A DNA stretch of 64,000 bases, from contig CM053140.1 in the NCBI GenBank assembly GCA_028571685.1, positions 222,413,323-222,477,322 on the forward strand, given 5' to 3'. The notes beneath the pieces are model-generated. The model worked only from the letters and a program-made list of their open reading frames with translations, searched no databases and was not told the origin of the DNA. Positions 32,790 to 42,867 of the stretch are shown piece by piece. Both the position numbers and the translations under genes were made by a program. How positions within the stretch are numbered: the first letter of the stretch is position 1; each line of letters begins with the position of its first letter. This DNA comes from Heterohyrax brucei (taxonomy: Eukaryota; Chordata; Mammalia; Hyracoidea; Procaviidae).

Positions 32790-33720
32790 GTTCTTCTAAG
32801 CCAAGAGCTTCTTTCAGTATTTCTTGCAGTTTGGGTTTGGTTTTTACAAAGTCTCTGAGTTTCTCTTTATCTGAAAACTTTTTAACTTCATTTTCATATT
32901 TGACAGATAGTTTTGTAGCATATATAATTCTTTGTTGGAAGTTCTTCTCCTTCAAGGCTTTGAATGTGTCATCCCATTGCCTTCATGCCAGCATTGTTTC
33001 TACTGAGAAGTCAGATGAAAGCATACAGAATTTCCCTCTGAATGTTAGCTTTGCCTTGAGTCTCACTGCCTTTAAGAGTTTCTGCTTATGTTTCATTTTG
33101 TTAAGCTTGATTATAACGTGTCTTGAAGTCTTTCTTTTGGGATCTATATTGAGTGGCATTTGATACACATCTCGGATATCTACATTCTCTCATAATTTCT
33201 GGGAAGTTTTCTGTCAGCAGCTCAACAATACTCTGTGTTTTCAGGTGTCCCTCCCTGTTTAGGAACTCTAATCTTAGATTGTTCCTCTTAATAGAATCCC
33301 ACATGCTTCTTAATACTTCTGCATTTTTCTTATTTCTTTTTTCTGATTTATCCTCATAGACACTGAAGTCAGTAGCTCTGTCTTCCAAGTCAGAAAGTCT
33401 ATTTTCCATTTGTTCAACTCTGCTTTCTTGAGTTTGAATTGAATTTTCTACTTCTTTGATTTTGGTATTATCTGTTGGATTTCAGAATACTGGTGTTCCA
33501 CCAGTTTGAACAACTTGGTTAATTTTTCATTTTACTTTGCTGAGTTTTGTGTAATGTCTAGGAGGGCTCTATATATAATCCTTTTGTATGCAACCTCTGA
33601 TAGTTTCAAAAAGGCTTCTTTGCCTGGAAGGTTCTTTAGTTCTTTCTTTTGAGGGCTTTCTGGGGCCACAAGTGAATTTTTCTTTAAATTTCTGTCCAAA
33701 ATTTGTTGTTTTGGGGGCAT
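32790..33720 (-). pseudogene. L1-C ORF1, full span, broken
   Basis: Starts MPPKQQILDRNLKK at 33720. Open pieces: the charged N-terminus (33532-33720), the coiled-coil and trimer-proximal segment MENRLSDLEDRA with WDSIKRNNLRLEF and ELLTENFPEI (33101-33409), and the conserved core IIKLNKMKHKQKLLKAV, FRGK and SSDFSVETMLA (32983-33168). These frames do not join, because at least two shifts separate them. This copy gives the clearest view of the family's ORF1. Confidence 0.82.
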
Positions 33721-34212
33721 CTGGAGGTAGTTTAGTTTCTCCAGTATTACTTCAACAGGATATAAAGCACAGTCTGATGAGGAAGGTGATCATCAGTCAC
33801 CTCTATGTACTCCAGTGACTGAGGCCAATGGAATCTCTGTGGTAGCAGGCTCCTCCTCCAGATTGGCAAAGACACAGCCCTACTTAAAGAGTCACTGGAG
33901 GCCATCAGCTGACCCTGTAATGTGGGTCAGTAAAGGCTGGAAGAGTTGTCATCAGGATATACTGCAGTTGTTTCTCTAGGTAGGCTTATATTGGAAGGTA
34001 AAAGCTATCCAACAACTTCCAAATTCAGTCAGGCTGTCAGGTGTTCAAGCCCCTCTTCCCATTTGGCAAAGTAAGCACCTCTATATCAAACCCCAGATGA
34101 TGTAAACTAGTTAAAAGTAGGAAAAGGCTACTGCATTGCTGCTGTCTGCTGCTAGACCCTACTCCTAAGGTCAGTCTGTGCTAAACACAGCTTTTCTGTT
34201 GGAAAAGCACAA

Positions 34213-34509
34213 CCTTGGCTGGCACTGCCTCCCAGCCTAGGAATTAGTCCCTGTCGAGGCCTCTGTCTGGATAACTCCATCACCCGGTCAAACGAGATGG
34301 CGTCCCACACAAGCTCTCCTGCCCCATGTGGAATATCCTATTCAGTGCTGGACCTTCTGAAAGAGGGGGTAGTATTGCTGAGGTGCAGAGTCCAGAGCTG
34401 GGCTCTCAAAAGGTGGCTATACCACCTGCTCGTCCCATCAGCAGTGTGGCTGAGCTTTGCTACCAGCTATTGCAAGCCCCACCTGCTGGCTAATACAGAT
34501 AAAAAAAAA
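34213..34509 (-). repeat. L1 5' UTR monomer, copy proximal to ORF1
   Basis: Anchor ACTGCCTCCCAGCC at 34224, with GAGGCCTCTGTCTGGATAA, GGTGGCTATACCACC and CAGCAGTGTGGCTGAGC. Period to the next copy is 297 bases. It ends in a short A13 run near 34501-34513. Confidence 0.8.
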
Positions 34510-34800
34510 AAAAGGCAGACACTGCCTCTCTGCCTGGGAATAAAAGCCCATGCTGAGGCCTCCATTTGGATAATTCTTCCTCCTAGTCAAACAAGATGGT
34601 GTTCTACACAAGCACTCCTACCCACTGTGGAATAGTTGGTTCTATGGCAGGAGTTTGGAAAGAGACAGTGGAGAGGCCAAAGTGCACAGGATCCAGCGCC
34701 AGGTTCTCAAAATGTGGCTATTCCATTTGCCAGTCCCATCAGCAGTGTGCCTGAGCTTTGCTGCCTGTCAAGCCCAAGACCGGCCTGCTCGCTTCCCTTC
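34510..34800 (-). repeat. L1 5' UTR monomer, distal copy
   Basis: Anchor ACTGCCTCTCTGCC at 34521, with GAGGCCTCCATTTGGATAA, ATGTGGCTATTCCATTTGCC and CAGCAGTGTGCCTGAGC. Same block order as the proximal copy, with an estimated 75-80% identity. Confidence 0.8.
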
Positions 34801-34959
34801 TTTCTTTTTGGTGACCCTCATTTGAGGGTCATTCACAGTTTCTACGGGTCACCTACACTTTTTAGTGTATTGGCCCCGTTCTCTGTCTCCAAAGTTAGCA
34901 TGACAGATTGAGTCCATCTGGTGTTTCTAATCTATTTTGCCTGTTCTTCTATCTCACTT

Positions 34960-35175
34960 CTCTCTCTTATGCCTTCCTCTTCCATTTTTAGATCATGCTA
35001 TAACATTAGACCTGCCTAGATAATCTAATATAATCTTTCTGTATTAATGTATACAATCTTAATTCTGCTTGCAAAGTCTTTTGCTCACATATAACATGAC
35101 ATATTCATAGGTTCCAGATACCAGGGCGTGGAGTTCTGAGGCAGGTTGGGTGGGGGTATTATTCTGACTGCTACA
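34960..35175 (-). mobile_element. MLT1-type MaLR LTR fragment
   Basis: Plus-strand right end GTATTATTCTGACTGCTACA is the complement of an LTR start TGTAGCAGTCAGAATAATAC. CATGACATATTCATAGGTTC is the complement of the stereotyped MLT1 GAACCTATGAATATG block. Only the 5' half of the LTR is present. Confidence 0.7.
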
Positions 35176-35177
35176 TC

Positions 35178-36573
35178 AGTGTTCACTCTTGTAAGGACAA
35201 CGTCATGATCCAGAATCAGCATAAGTCTGGTTCCCACGAGATGTCCCCACTTCTCCACGTATTGCTATAATAGTCACAGAGATCTCAGAAGAACCCAGAC
35301 TGTACTTACAGTTAAGTGGTTTATTAGGGTAACAACAGAGAAGTAACAGAATACAATTCTAGATGCAATTCAGAGTAAATGTTAGGATATAATTCATGGA
35401 AAATGTATATAGGAAGTTTCCTGAAGCAGAATGTATACCTTAGTCATCTAGTGCTGCTGTACAATGACTCTAATAAAGAAAAATTTATTTTTTCAGACAA
35501 ATAGGCCAGAAGTCCAAATTCAGGAACTCAGTTCCAGGGAAGGCTTTCTGTCTGTGTGGGCTCTGGAGGAAGGTCCATCTCATCAGTCTTTCCCTGGACT
35601 AGGAGCTTCTCCATGCAGGAATCTGAGATCCAAATCATGTGTTCTGCTTCTGGTGTCTCTTTCTTGGTGAAATGATCTCCCACTATCTGCTTGCTTCCTT
35701 TTCTTTATCTCTTGTAACATAAAAGGTGGTGTAGGCCACACTCCAGGGAAACTCCGTTTACATTGAATCAAGGATGTGTCCTTGGTAAGGGTATTACAAT
35801 CCCACCCTAATCCTCTTTAAGATAAAATCACAATCACAAAATGGAGGACAGCTACACAGTAGTGGGTAGGATGGCCTAACCAAGCTGACACATATTTTGG
35901 GGGACACGATTCAATCCATGATGGTATATCTCTTCCCTTCACAACTGAGGCAGCTTTAAAGAAGACCCATGCTAGAACAGATCTTCCTCAGGAACATTCT
36001 CTGGCTTCTCTCTCCTCAGTACAGTTCTGTCCTCAGCTTTCCAGAGTTTTTATGGGCGAGCCCACGCACTTCCTGTCAATTAACACAGTAGACTTCTTAA
36101 TCAATCAACTGTCAGGCAGTGATCCCCAGCAATCAAGGTTAAGGTCAACTATAAGGTGGGTCATAAGGTGACCAGTCCTTGAAACCTACCTATATGGATA
36201 GCAAACTAATCAGTCCCTTGCAAAGTTATAGCCCAATCAATCATTTTTGGATAATTACAAACCCAGGGCATGAAAGACCATATGAAACAAATCTGCTTCA
36301 GCACAATTGTAATGCTATTTTCAACCTTATCTGTAATATATTGAGGGAAAGAAGGGGTACAATAATATCTGCCTTAACTAATTACAAGCTTATGATGAGT
36401 TCAAATGAAACAGTGGATAAGGTTTTACAGTTAAAGGTTTTACAGTTAAAGGATTTTTTTTACAGGAGGTATTTACCACATAAGAATGACTGACTTAAAG
36501 GATTACAAGTAAACCTATGACTTGAATTTTTACTTCTCCAATCTAATCCTTCAAACTATCTTTAGATATTCTC
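35178..36573 (-). mobile_element. Probable ERV solo LTR, split by a MaLR LTR
   Basis: Left edge TGTTCACTCTTG would be the complement of a CA end. TTTATTAGGGTAACAACAG near 35322 is the complement of a poly(A)-signal region. Right edge ATATTCTCA near 36573 would be the complement of a TG start. The middle (35439-35922) is a MaLR LTR. A 15-base tandem duplication (GGTTTTACAGTTAAA, 36421-36450) lies in the right part. The family is not recognised, and it could instead be two unrelated stretches. Confidence 0.4.
35439..35922 (-). mobile_element. MaLR-type solo LTR (copy 3)
   Basis: Antisense copy of the 22.26-kb LTR. Left end CTTAGTCATCTAGTGCTGCT; right end CGATTCAATCCATGAT. Flanks GTATACCT (left) and GTATATCT (right) look like an imperfect target-site duplication. 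Slightly shorter than copies 1 and 2. Confidence 0.78.
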
Positions 36574-36815
36574 AACAATGGCAATCTAGATTTTGAAAGT
36601 CTTCCACTGTCCCAGTTATTGGTTATTTCCTTCACTTTCCTGTATTCCTAAATCCTGTTTCTGTCTCCCTACCACTCCCTTCTTATGATTCAAAAACCCA
36701 TATTCATCTTCAGATTATTGATATTTACTTTTTGAGTTCACCTTTTCAGTACCCTAAATTAGATTAGGTATCATTGTATGCGTCCCTCCTAAGTTTAAAG
36801 ATCATCTCAAGAACA

Positions 36816-38822
36816 GACTGATGTGTTCATCACTAATGACTAGATGAATTGTGGAATTACATGAAAGATATCATTCATTATGAGAGCAAGAGGTCGTTAA
36901 AAAGACAGGAAAGAAAGAAAAAGACCGAATTGGGTGTCAGAAAAGACTCTGAAACTTGCTTTGGAATGTTGAGTAGCTAAAGCAAAAGGAAGGAATGGCA
37001 AAGTAAAAGACCTAAATTGAAGATTTCAAAGAGCAGCTTGAGAAGACAAAAGAAAGTACTATAATGACATGAGCAAATAGCTGGAAATGGAAAGCCAGAA
37101 GGGAAGAACACGTTCTGCATTTCTCAAGCTGAAAGAACTGAAGAAAAAAGTCAAGCCTTGAATTGCAATAGTGAAGGATTCTGTAGGGAAACTATTAGAC
37201 ACCACGGGAGCATCAAGACAAGATGGAAGGAAGACACAGAGCCATTATACCGGAAACAACTAGTAGATGTTCAGAATTTGAAGAGGTAGCATATGATCAG
37301 GAACCAATGGCACTGAAGAAAGAAGTCAAAGCTGCATTGAAGGCACTGGCGAAAAACAAGGCTCCAGGAACTGAAGGAATATCAATGGAGATATTTCAAC
37401 AAACAAATGCAGTTCTGTAAGTGCTCACTTGTCTACACCAAGAAATCTGGAGGACAGCTACCTAGCCAACTGACTGGAAGAGATCTCTATTTATACCCAT
37501 TCCAAAGAAAGGTGATCCAACTAAATGTGGAAATCACAGAGTAATATCGTTAATATCACACGCAAGTAACATTTTGCTCAAGATCACTCAAAAGCAACTG
37601 CAACAGTGCCTTGACAAAGAACTGCCAGAAATTTAAGCTGGATTCAGAAGAGTACACGAAATCAGGGATATCATCACTGATGTCAGATGGATCTTGGCTG
37701 AAAGCAAAGAACATCAGCAAGATGTTTACTTGTATTTCATCAACTGTGCAAAAGCATTTGACTGTGTGGATCATACAGAACAATGACTAACGTTGAGGAG
37801 CATGGAAATTCCGGAACACCTAACTGTGCTCTTAAGGAATCTGTGTATGGATGAAGAGACAGTCACTAGAACATAACAGGGGGACACTGCATGGTTTAAA
37901 GCAGGAAAGGTGTGTGTCAGCGTTGTATCCTTTCACCATACCTTTTTAATATGTACGCCAAGCAAATAATCCAAGAAGCTGGACTCTGTGAAGAACAATG
38001 AGGTACCAGGATTGGAGGATGACTCATTACCAACCTGTGCTGTGTGGATAATACCACCTTAATTGTTGGAAGTGAAGAAGATTTGAGACACTTACTGAAG
38101 AAGATCAAGGACCACAGCCTTCAGTATAGATTGCTCTCCAACATCAGGAAAACAAAAATCCTCACAACTTGACCAGTAAACAACATTGTCATAAATGGAG
38201 AAAAGATTGAGGTTGTCAAGGATTTCACTTTACTTGGGTCTACAGTCAATGCCTGAGGAAGCAGCAGTCAATAAATCAAAAGATGCATTGCACTAGGAAA
38301 ATCTGCTGCAAATGACCTCTTTAAAGTATTTAGAAGTAAAGATGTCACCTTGAAAACTTAAAATGCACCTGACCCAAACCACGGTATTTTCAATTGCATC
38401 ACATACATGTGAAAGCTGGACAGTGAACAAAGAAAAAAGAAGAATTGATGCCTTCGAATTGTGCTGTTGAAAAAGAACGTTGAATGTACCATAGACTGCC
38501 AAAAGAGTCAACAGATCTGTTCTGGAAGAAGTACAACTAGAGTGCTCCTTGGAAGCAAAGATGGCAAGACTGCATCTTACATACTTTGAACATTTTGTCA
38601 AGAATGATCAGTCCCTGGAGAAGGACATCATGCTTGGTAGAGTGGAGGGTCAGCGAAAAAGAGGAAAACCCTTGACAAGATGGATTGACAAAGTAGCCTC
38701 AACGATGGGCTTAAGCGTGAAAATGACTGTGGACTTGGTGCAAGACCAGGCAATGTTTTGTTCTGTTCATAGGGTCACGATGAGTTGGAACCAACTTAAT
38801 GGCACCTATCAACAACTGTGTG
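36816..38822 (+). mobile_element. RTE-clade LINE, copy 1, 5'-truncated (~2.0 kb)
   Basis: Sense copy of a BovB-related RTE element. It begins inside the ORF, at the DELWNY-like block near 36840, and runs to the true 3' end, where TAGGGTCACGATGAGTTGGA is followed by a GGCACCTATCAACAAC tail. That tail is the same block that ends AfroSINE copies. It lies between an LTR-rich stretch and a (TG)n microsatellite. Confidence 0.88.
36840..38770 (+). pseudogene. RTE reverse transcriptase, broken
   Basis: Reverse transcriptase gene remnant of the RTE LINE. The segment before RT has ALKALAKNKAPGTEGI at 37340-37380. Motif A reads INCAKAFDCVDH at 37738-37770, with both Asp residues kept. The YADD box reads CVDN (about 38038-38050), so a catalytic Asp is lost. 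Downstream blocks are SEEDLRHLLKKIKDHSLQY, VKDFTLLGST and the C-terminal MARLHLTYFEHFV, then GRVEGQRKRGKP, open in 38549-38827. Many stops. It would have supplied the enzyme used by AfroSINE when active. Confidence 0.85.
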
Positions 38823-38899
38823 TTTAATATTTGTGGAATTATGAGTTACTGATTTTCTCTATCCTCATATTTTATTTCAAATTTTCTTTTATAATCCTT

Positions 38900-38904
<5 letters not shown>

Positions 38905-38956
<52 letters not shown>
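38905..38956. repeat. (TG)n microsatellite
   Basis: A run of about 26 TG dinucleotides, essentially uninterrupted, so likely polymorphic. Open frames through it on both strands are artefacts of the repeat. Confidence 0.98.
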
Positions 38957-38958
<2 letters not shown>

Positions 38959-38959
38959 T

Positions 38960-39300
38960 AAATGTAAAGTCTTTGAAGGCTGTAATCTTGCCTGCCTTGT
39001 TCCTGACTGTATACACAGTTCTTATCACCAGTACTAGTAATTAGTGAAGGAACACTGGTAGATAACTGTTAGGCTCTCAGCTGCTAATTGAAAAGTCGTT
39101 GGTTCAAAACCACATTAGTGGCTCCACGGAAGAAAGCCTTGGCAATCTGCTTTTATAAAGATTATAGCTGAGAAATCCCAGTGGGACAATTCTGTTCTGC
39201 CATGTAGAGTCATCACTGGTTGAAATAAACTCTATGACATCTGACAAGCAAATAGCGAGTGCCCAATAAATACTGGTAAAATGAATGACTGAATGAATGA
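38960..39300 (+). repeat. L2 LINE 3' end, split by an AfroSINE
   Basis: The left part has GTCTTTGAAGGCTGTAATCTT, then TGCCTTGTTCCTGACTGTAT (38965-39030). The right part has GAGTGCCCAATAAATACTGG and GAATGACTGAATGAATGA (39257-39300). Together they make the stereotyped L2 3' end, with the SINE at about 39050-39240 between. Confidence 0.65.
39050..39240 (+). mobile_element. AfroSINE, diverged
   Basis: Sense copy: GGCTCTCAGCTGCTAATTG, then GGTTCAAAACCACATTAGTG, GAAATCCCAGTGGGACAATT and TCTGTTCTGCCATGTAGAGT. Older and more diverged than most copies, and inserted in an L2. Confidence 0.78.
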
Positions 39301-39827
39301 GGACAGCCATCATCCTTTTAGTACAAAATTAAACTGTTAGCGTAGTTCTTACAAGTTCTCTTACATCCTGTATCAATCTTTCCTGTGAAGTACTTATTCA
39401 CTTTTTCTGCCTTACTCACTTTAACCAAAAGTCCCTCTGGCCCTGAAACCCTGCCCGATCTTTTCAGCGCTGTCTGGCCTTGACTTCTTACTTGACAAAT
39501 AGAAGTTGTCTACCAGAAGCACCTTCCAGATCCAGGTTTCTGGTTCTGGACCCTTTGAAACAGCTATGGTAAATTGTCTCACACTTTACTTTTGCTCATT
39601 CCTGGGTAACTTTATAAAAATAACAACAAGCAAAAGCAAGACTTTGCACATTGCTATCCAGTGACATATGTATTAGAATTCTTATTTATTTTTAAACTTC
39701 TCCCTCAGGCACTTTACCTCCCTCACATTATGTTCCATTATATTCTATTATTGTAGCTGTCCACTGAATAAAGAAAACCACAGGATGCCATTGCCATAGT
39801 CCCTAATATAAACACAGTAAGTATGCT

Positions 39828-40079
39828 TTGAAGACAGATGTAAGTCCTAGTCATGCAACTGCAGCCGAAGCAGAACAACTTGGAGCAGGGAGATGCCAGG
39901 AAGACCCAGTTTTAGAAATGGCTGATGAAAACACAAATGATCACTGCGGAGCAGGCCTAGCTCAGGAGCTGCTCCACACAACTGTTGGTGTGGCTGCCTA
40001 TGAAAATGTGCTCATAGCACAACAAAGTCCATGCAGCTGGACTCTCAACAGACTGGAATTCTTTGTGGAAAACTGGTGA
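39828..40079 (+). other. Open frame of 83 codons, function unknown
   Basis: Reads from MKTDVSPSHATAAEAEQLG to a Trp-stop end. Composition is less repeat-like than the surrounding ORFs: balanced, acidic, with Cys and Glu, and lying in sequence with no recognisable transposon. No start context, splice sites or domain could be shown. It is probably chance, but it is the only open frame of this size outside a repeat with protein-like composition. Confidence 0.15.
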
Positions 40080-40484
40080 ACTGCTGCCAGCTACTAACTC
40101 TCAGGTAAATGAGGACAGAAATAAAATATTTTTATTTTAGACTCACATGTAAGCAGACTCACTGAATTTCTATTGCTAAGGCTGAGAGAGAAAGCAAGAG
40201 GTTCCTACATCTGGTTTCCATGTGCCCTCCACTCACATACGTCTGGTGGGGAAATGGGCAAGTCCTGCCTGGAAGTCATGATTAAAGTACCCCCAAGTGT
40301 CAATGTACCTGATCTTATGAGATCTTATTGATCCTGACTTGAGCTAGGTTTACTTTAGAGTCTCACTCTGATCTGTGAATATGCTTGGGATAAGGCATAA
40401 TGCAACTGTATCAGAATGAACAATTATTCCTGAAATGTTTAGCTTTAGATTCTTATTATAGACTCAATTAACATTCATCTCGGG

Positions 40485-40570
40485 GAGTAAGGCCCGTGAT
40501 TCTGCATTTTAACAAGCACTCTAAATCATTTCAAAGACAGGCTAAGGTTTATGAAGCCTTGCTGAATGAA
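40485..40570 (+). repeat. MER5/Charlie-like hAT relic
   Basis: The block GATTCTGCATTTTAACAAGC, then ACTCTAAATCATTTCAAAG, matches the stereotyped end of MER5-type elements. Only one end is present. Confidence 0.45.
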
Positions 40571-41514
40571 GCCCATGGATAGACTTCAAGGGACACTGAA
40601 AACCCCAAAACTGTATGTAAAATTTTATGCAGTTGATGAACAGAAGGTCCACAGCTTTCATGAGAATTCTAAAGGTGTTTGTGGCCCCAAAATATTTTAA
40701 ACCAAGTGATTATACCATCATCTGAAGAGATATCTAGCTCCAAGGGCCTCATGGTTATGCTAACTACAGTAACTTAGAGACTAGAATGAAAAATAAAACA
40801 GATGTCTCAGTTGAATTAGATCTCTTGTTGCAAAAAACTAGAATTGGTTCTATGGTTTCAGTTTCAGTTATAATGAAAGTTTTGTATTAGATTAATTCTC
40901 CATAGATTTGGGACAAAATACAAAACAGAAAAGCATTTTGAAATCCTTGGGAAGAAAACAAAATAAATAAATAACAGGCAGAAACTGAGAGACAGTTTAC
41001 CCTGAAAAAAGAAAAGCCACACTGAGTTAGCTCCATATTTATACGGACTGTCCCATGGAGGGACTCCCAGTCCTCAAAATACAAGGCATCCACAACACAC
41101 GACATAAGGGAAGCATCACAGTCTTAAGCCTAAGGAGTGAGAGGATGGAGTTTAGCTGAAATTTGAAATGTCAAATCATAGAGAAGAAAGCCACTACGGA
41201 AGACACCTCAAATAAACCTACAAACTCCCCTCGGATACTTGGATATCCTTCATTGGAAGCATGAATGAGTTAGAGGAAAAGCAAAAATGAAAAGACAAAA
41301 AAAACCTGAGCAGAGATTTCAGCTACTGAATATCATGGGGCATACACACAGGTACATTGCTTCCAATGAAATTATAGGGACACTACACTTACTGAGGAAA
41401 GACTATGTCCTAGAACAAAGGAATTTACCCTAGGACAAAGAGAAATACCAAGGCACAAGTACCCTTGAAGTATAAAACCAAATTTCCAGAAGTTCAGGGT
41501 GATCTGCAGACAGT

Positions 41515-41610
41515 AAGCCACCCTGTGGAGAAGTTATATTCTGTCCTTTTGGGTCCCTGTAAGTTGGAATGGACTTGTGGGCAACAGATCTGGTTTGGGT
41601 TTTGGATGTA
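41515..41610 (+). mobile_element. AfroSINE 3' fragment
   Basis: Sense: CACCCTGTGGAGAAGTTATA, then TTCTGTCC, TGTAAGTTGGAATGGACTTG and TGGGCAACAG, the body and tail. Head missing. Confidence 0.7.
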
Positions 41611-41711
41611 TATGTAATTATTTTATCTTATTAAAATATATATGCACATATTTTTAATATGCATATTTGCGTCAAACCCTAAAGAAACCACAGAGAAGAA
41701 TAACAGATAAG

Positions 41712-41852
41712 CCAAAACTAAGCCTTCTGTCATCAAGCTGATTCTGACTCATAGTGACTCTACAGGACAGAGCAGAACTGCCTCCTGGGGATTTCAAGAG
41801 GTCACTGCTAAATTTGAACTGCTGACCTCCTGGTTAAGATACATACTTCTCC
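41712..41852 (-). mobile_element. AfroSINE
   Basis: Antisense: TTCTGTCATCAAGCTGATTC, then GACTCATAGTGACTCTACAG, GGACAGAGCAGAACTGCC and GAACTGCTGACCTCCTGGTT. Confidence 0.85.
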
Positions 41853-41964
41853 GGACATAAAGAAAAATTTTTTTAAAAAAACTCATTTAATTTAAAAAAG
41901 GGAAAAAAGTGAGAAGAATAAAAGAAAATGTAGATTAACAACCAGCCATGTCAACAATTATATA

Positions 41965-42350
41965 AATTGAGTGCTCTAAACATTCCAGTTAAAAGATAAA
42001 AATGCTTACATTTGAGTAAAACTTTTAAAAAAGCACAACTCTACAGAAATATTCATTTTAAATATGAAAACACATTCAAAAGAGTGGGTGAAAAAGATAA
42101 AATATGCAAATTCCAAGCATTGGAAAGTAGAAATGGCTATATTTTTATCAACCAAAGTAAACTTCAGGGGAAAAAATATAACCAGAGATGAAGAACGTTA
42201 TTTCACAACAATAAAGAGCCACTTTCAAGAAAATATATACCAACTGTAATTGCATATGCACTGAATAACAAATCTTCAGACAAGACTAACAGAAATGAAA
42301 GGAGAAGCAGACAAATCCACACTTAGGTTTGAGATTTCAGCAATCATCTC
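41965..42350 (+). mobile_element. Ancient L1 endonuclease-region fragment
   Basis: Blocks in the order of L1 ORF2 endonuclease: TCTAAACATTCCAGTTAAAA, then TTTAAATATGAAAACACATT, GAAATGGCTATATTTTTATC and AGACAAATCCACACTTAGG. Its 61-codon open piece at 42064-42249 is part of this. Confidence 0.65.
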
Positions 42351-42865
42351 AAATTAACTAATTGAACAAACAGGCAAAAGCATTATAAGGATACCAAAGA
42401 CTTAAATAATGGTGTCTTTGGATGAAGCAGCAGATTTGCTCAATGTGCCATAAAATAATGGTATACCTTCCTGTAGAACAAAGAGCAGGCTTTCTTGCAA
42501 CCTTGGAAGATGAAGATAGTGCTTCCCTCTGGAATAATGTGCAGGCATGGTTAAGGTCCAATATAAAATACGTGACTTCCCTAAGCCCAGAGTTCCTCTT
42601 GTGTTACACTATGTACTGTATGTACAGGTGACACTGGGTCATCTTTTCATTTTCCTGTGGGAATTAATGATCTGGAAACCAAGTGCTAATGCTGACACTT
42701 TGGCTACCATTATTTCGATAAGATAACAAAGTCTTTTATCTCTGACTCAGAAGTTGCAAGTCTTCTGCTAGCATACGTGAAACAGTAGCAAGCTAGCGTG
42801 CTAGCGGTTAGGGTAAAATCTCAAGACCTGTATGATTCTTACATTCAGCCTGTTTTCCTGTCATT
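42351..42865. other. Unassigned sequence
   Basis: No repeat family or gene recognised. A 69-codon open frame at 42422-42631 has no recognisable domain. GCTAGC-rich short palindromes lie near 42765-42805. Confidence 0.4.
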
Positions 42866-42867
42866 GA

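Larger units (their letters stand above)
27629..34870 (-). mobile_element. LINE-1 copy L1-C, nearly full length (~7.2 kb)
   Basis: The most complete L1 here, in antisense: poly(A) complement at 27629, 3' UTR to 28607, ORF2 to about 32330, spacer, ORF1 to its ATG at 33720, and a ~1.15-kb 5' UTR with two tandem monomers. The right end is not sharp. The terminal GGCGGAC motif of L1-B is not seen, so the 5' tip is either decayed or truncated. It still has the longest open endonuclease segment in the window and an intact FADD box, but it has stops throughout. Confidence 0.9.
33721..34870 (-). promoter_or_regulatory. L1-C 5' UTR, monomer-type promoter
   Basis: The leader upstream of ORF1. A ~490-base non-repeated part (33721-34212) is homologous to the L1-B leader, followed by two tandem ~297-base monomers. 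Each monomer carries a plus-strand YY1-like motif: GAGATGGCGTCC at about 34289 and AAGATGGTGTTC at about 34592. These point opposite to L1 transcription. Tandem 5' UTR monomers are known as promoter units in mouse L1. Confidence 0.6.
39301..41510. other. Unassigned, largely unique sequence
   Basis: No gene could be supported. It holds an MER5-like relic at 40485-40570 and an 83-codon frame at 39828-40079, listed separately. The rest shows no recognisable repeat. Confidence 0.45.

Noticed and set aside
34213..34800. CRISPR-like direct repeats
   Set aside because: Two ~297-base copies of an L1 5' UTR in a mammalian genome. There are no short repeats with unique spacers anywhere in the window.
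38831..39037. Open frames on both strands across 38.83-39.04 kb
   Set aside because: Artefacts of the (TG)n run, which translates as repeated Cys-Val or Thr-His.
42765..42805. GCTAGC-rich short palindromes as a regulatory site
   Set aside because: Only a few 6-base palindromes (GCTAGC, CTAGCG) with no spacing pattern or neighbouring gene.
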